Of a stretch of DNA of 64,000 nucleotides, positions 63,635 through 64,000 are shown one piece after another. The DNA comes from Stygiobacter electus (GTDB lineage Bacteria > Bacteroidota > Ignavibacteria > Ignavibacteriales > Melioribacteraceae): assembly GCA_029210465.1 (NCBI GenBank), contig JARGDL010000017.1, positions 1-64,000 on the forward strand. The letters are read 5' to 3'. How positions within the stretch are numbered: the stretch's first letter is position 1; each line of letters starts with the position of its first letter. The position numbers were made by a program, and so were the translations under genes. The notes below the pieces were generated by a model. It worked only from the letters and a program-made list of their open reading frames with translations, was not told the origin of the DNA and did not search any database.

Positions 63635-64000
63635 CTAACGGAAAAACAAATATCTATTATCAACAATTTTAGCTTCTTTCTTTAATTGTTCAACCCATTG
63701 GCCAAGATAAATATTTCTCTTGTTATTAATTAATTCCTTTTTAATTCCTTCTTTTTGGAAAGCAAATAATTGAGGATCATATTTTGTTCTATAAGTAACT
63801 TTAATGATATAAGCATTGTTTGAACCTTTAACAGGATTTGTCCATTTATTCAAATCAGCCTTAAGAGCAACTTCTGAAAATGCAAATTCTCTTCCAAGTT
63901 TTGCAATAGAACCATTGGTAGTGAATTCATTTGTTGTGTCAATTTTTGCAGATGGCCAAATTGATAAAGCAGCTTGTGGATCTCCATTATCACCTATTTG
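63635..64000 (-). CDS. Peptidyl-prolyl isomerase (PpiD/SurA-like), C-terminal part
   Basis: The gene runs off the right edge of the window. The visible 121 residues read from DNGDPQAALSIWPSAKIDTT through GSIAKLGREFAFSEVALKAD to KNIYLGQWVEQLKKEAKIVDNRYLFF. The pattern matches the C-terminal end of PpiD/SurA-type parvulin foldases that assist secreted and outer-membrane proteins. The parvulin domain itself is outside or at the edge. Identification is tentative. Confidence 0.6.
   Translation of the reverse strand, partial: QIGDNGDPQAALSIWPSAKIDTTNEFTTNGSIAKLGREFAFSEVALKADLNKWTNPVKGSNNAYIIKVTYRTKYDPQLFAFQKEGIKKELINNKRNIYLGQWVEQLKKEAKIVDNRYLFFR

Overview
The window is AT-rich DNA from an FCB-group bacterium, most likely of the Ignavibacteria (Ignavibacteriales/Melioribacter type). 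Three secreted proteins end in the type IX secretion (T9SS) sorting domain beginning Y-P-N-P-F-N-P, which is typical of that group. Outer-membrane beta-barrels are common and at least one promoter has a TAnnTTTG -7 box. This assignment rests on protein style, not on a marker gene, and no rRNA or tRNA gene was recognised.

Bases 1-21,240 are an accessory region. It opens with the trailer end of a CRISPR array (no cas genes in view) and an IS256-type transposase scrap. Next comes a chain of gene cassettes separated by integron attC sites, each with outer R boxes and complementary inner L boxes. All cassette genes lie on the + strand. No integron integrase is visible: it lies to the left of the window or is absent, which would make this a CALIN. 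In order, the cassettes carry: a mercury-resistance operon; a graspetide-like set (small precursor, ATP-grasp enzyme, membrane protein); a long cassette with a leucine-rich-repeat lipoprotein, a lamin-tail-domain protein, a glycine-rich membrane protein and a 996-residue phospholipase-like/beta-helix T9SS protein; another T9SS protein and a beta-barrel; a small membrane protein; a lipoprotein plus beta-barrel; and a methyltransferase with a dead restriction endonuclease. An IS110-family element of IS1111 type sits inside one attC, and two relics sit at the same relative place in two others. Many cassette genes carry single-base lesions. A 387-bp direct repeat brackets about 15 kb of this region.

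Bases 21,240-24,420 are transitional: a tandem 11-bp repeat, an unknown membrane protein, and a duplicated four-helix-bundle (S23) gene embedded in long polypyrimidine/polypurine inverted repeats.

Bases 24,420-64,000 are ordinary, densely packed chromosome. They hold an OPT transporter, a secreted oligoendopeptidase F, a class V aminotransferase, a phosphohexomutase, a yceI-marR pair and a heme-motif T9SS protein. A surface-sugar operon at 33.5-41.4 kb appears to build a CMP-activated 3-deoxy-ulosonic acid by an unusual route, using a split transketolase, a class III aminotransferase, an SDR, a KdsC-like phosphatase, a NeuB-like synthase and a cytidylyltransferase. After it come a DUF4139 protein, an NtrB/NtrC-type two-component pair, a hybrid kinase, a NusG-like factor, a YhaM-like nuclease, a sirtuin, queD/queE, rpsT, a GmhA-like isomerase, tex, an aconitase with a histone-H1-like tail, a DUF192 protein, a hydrolase, a GHL10-type glycosidase, aroB, aroK, a beta-barrel and the end of a peptidyl-prolyl isomerase gene.
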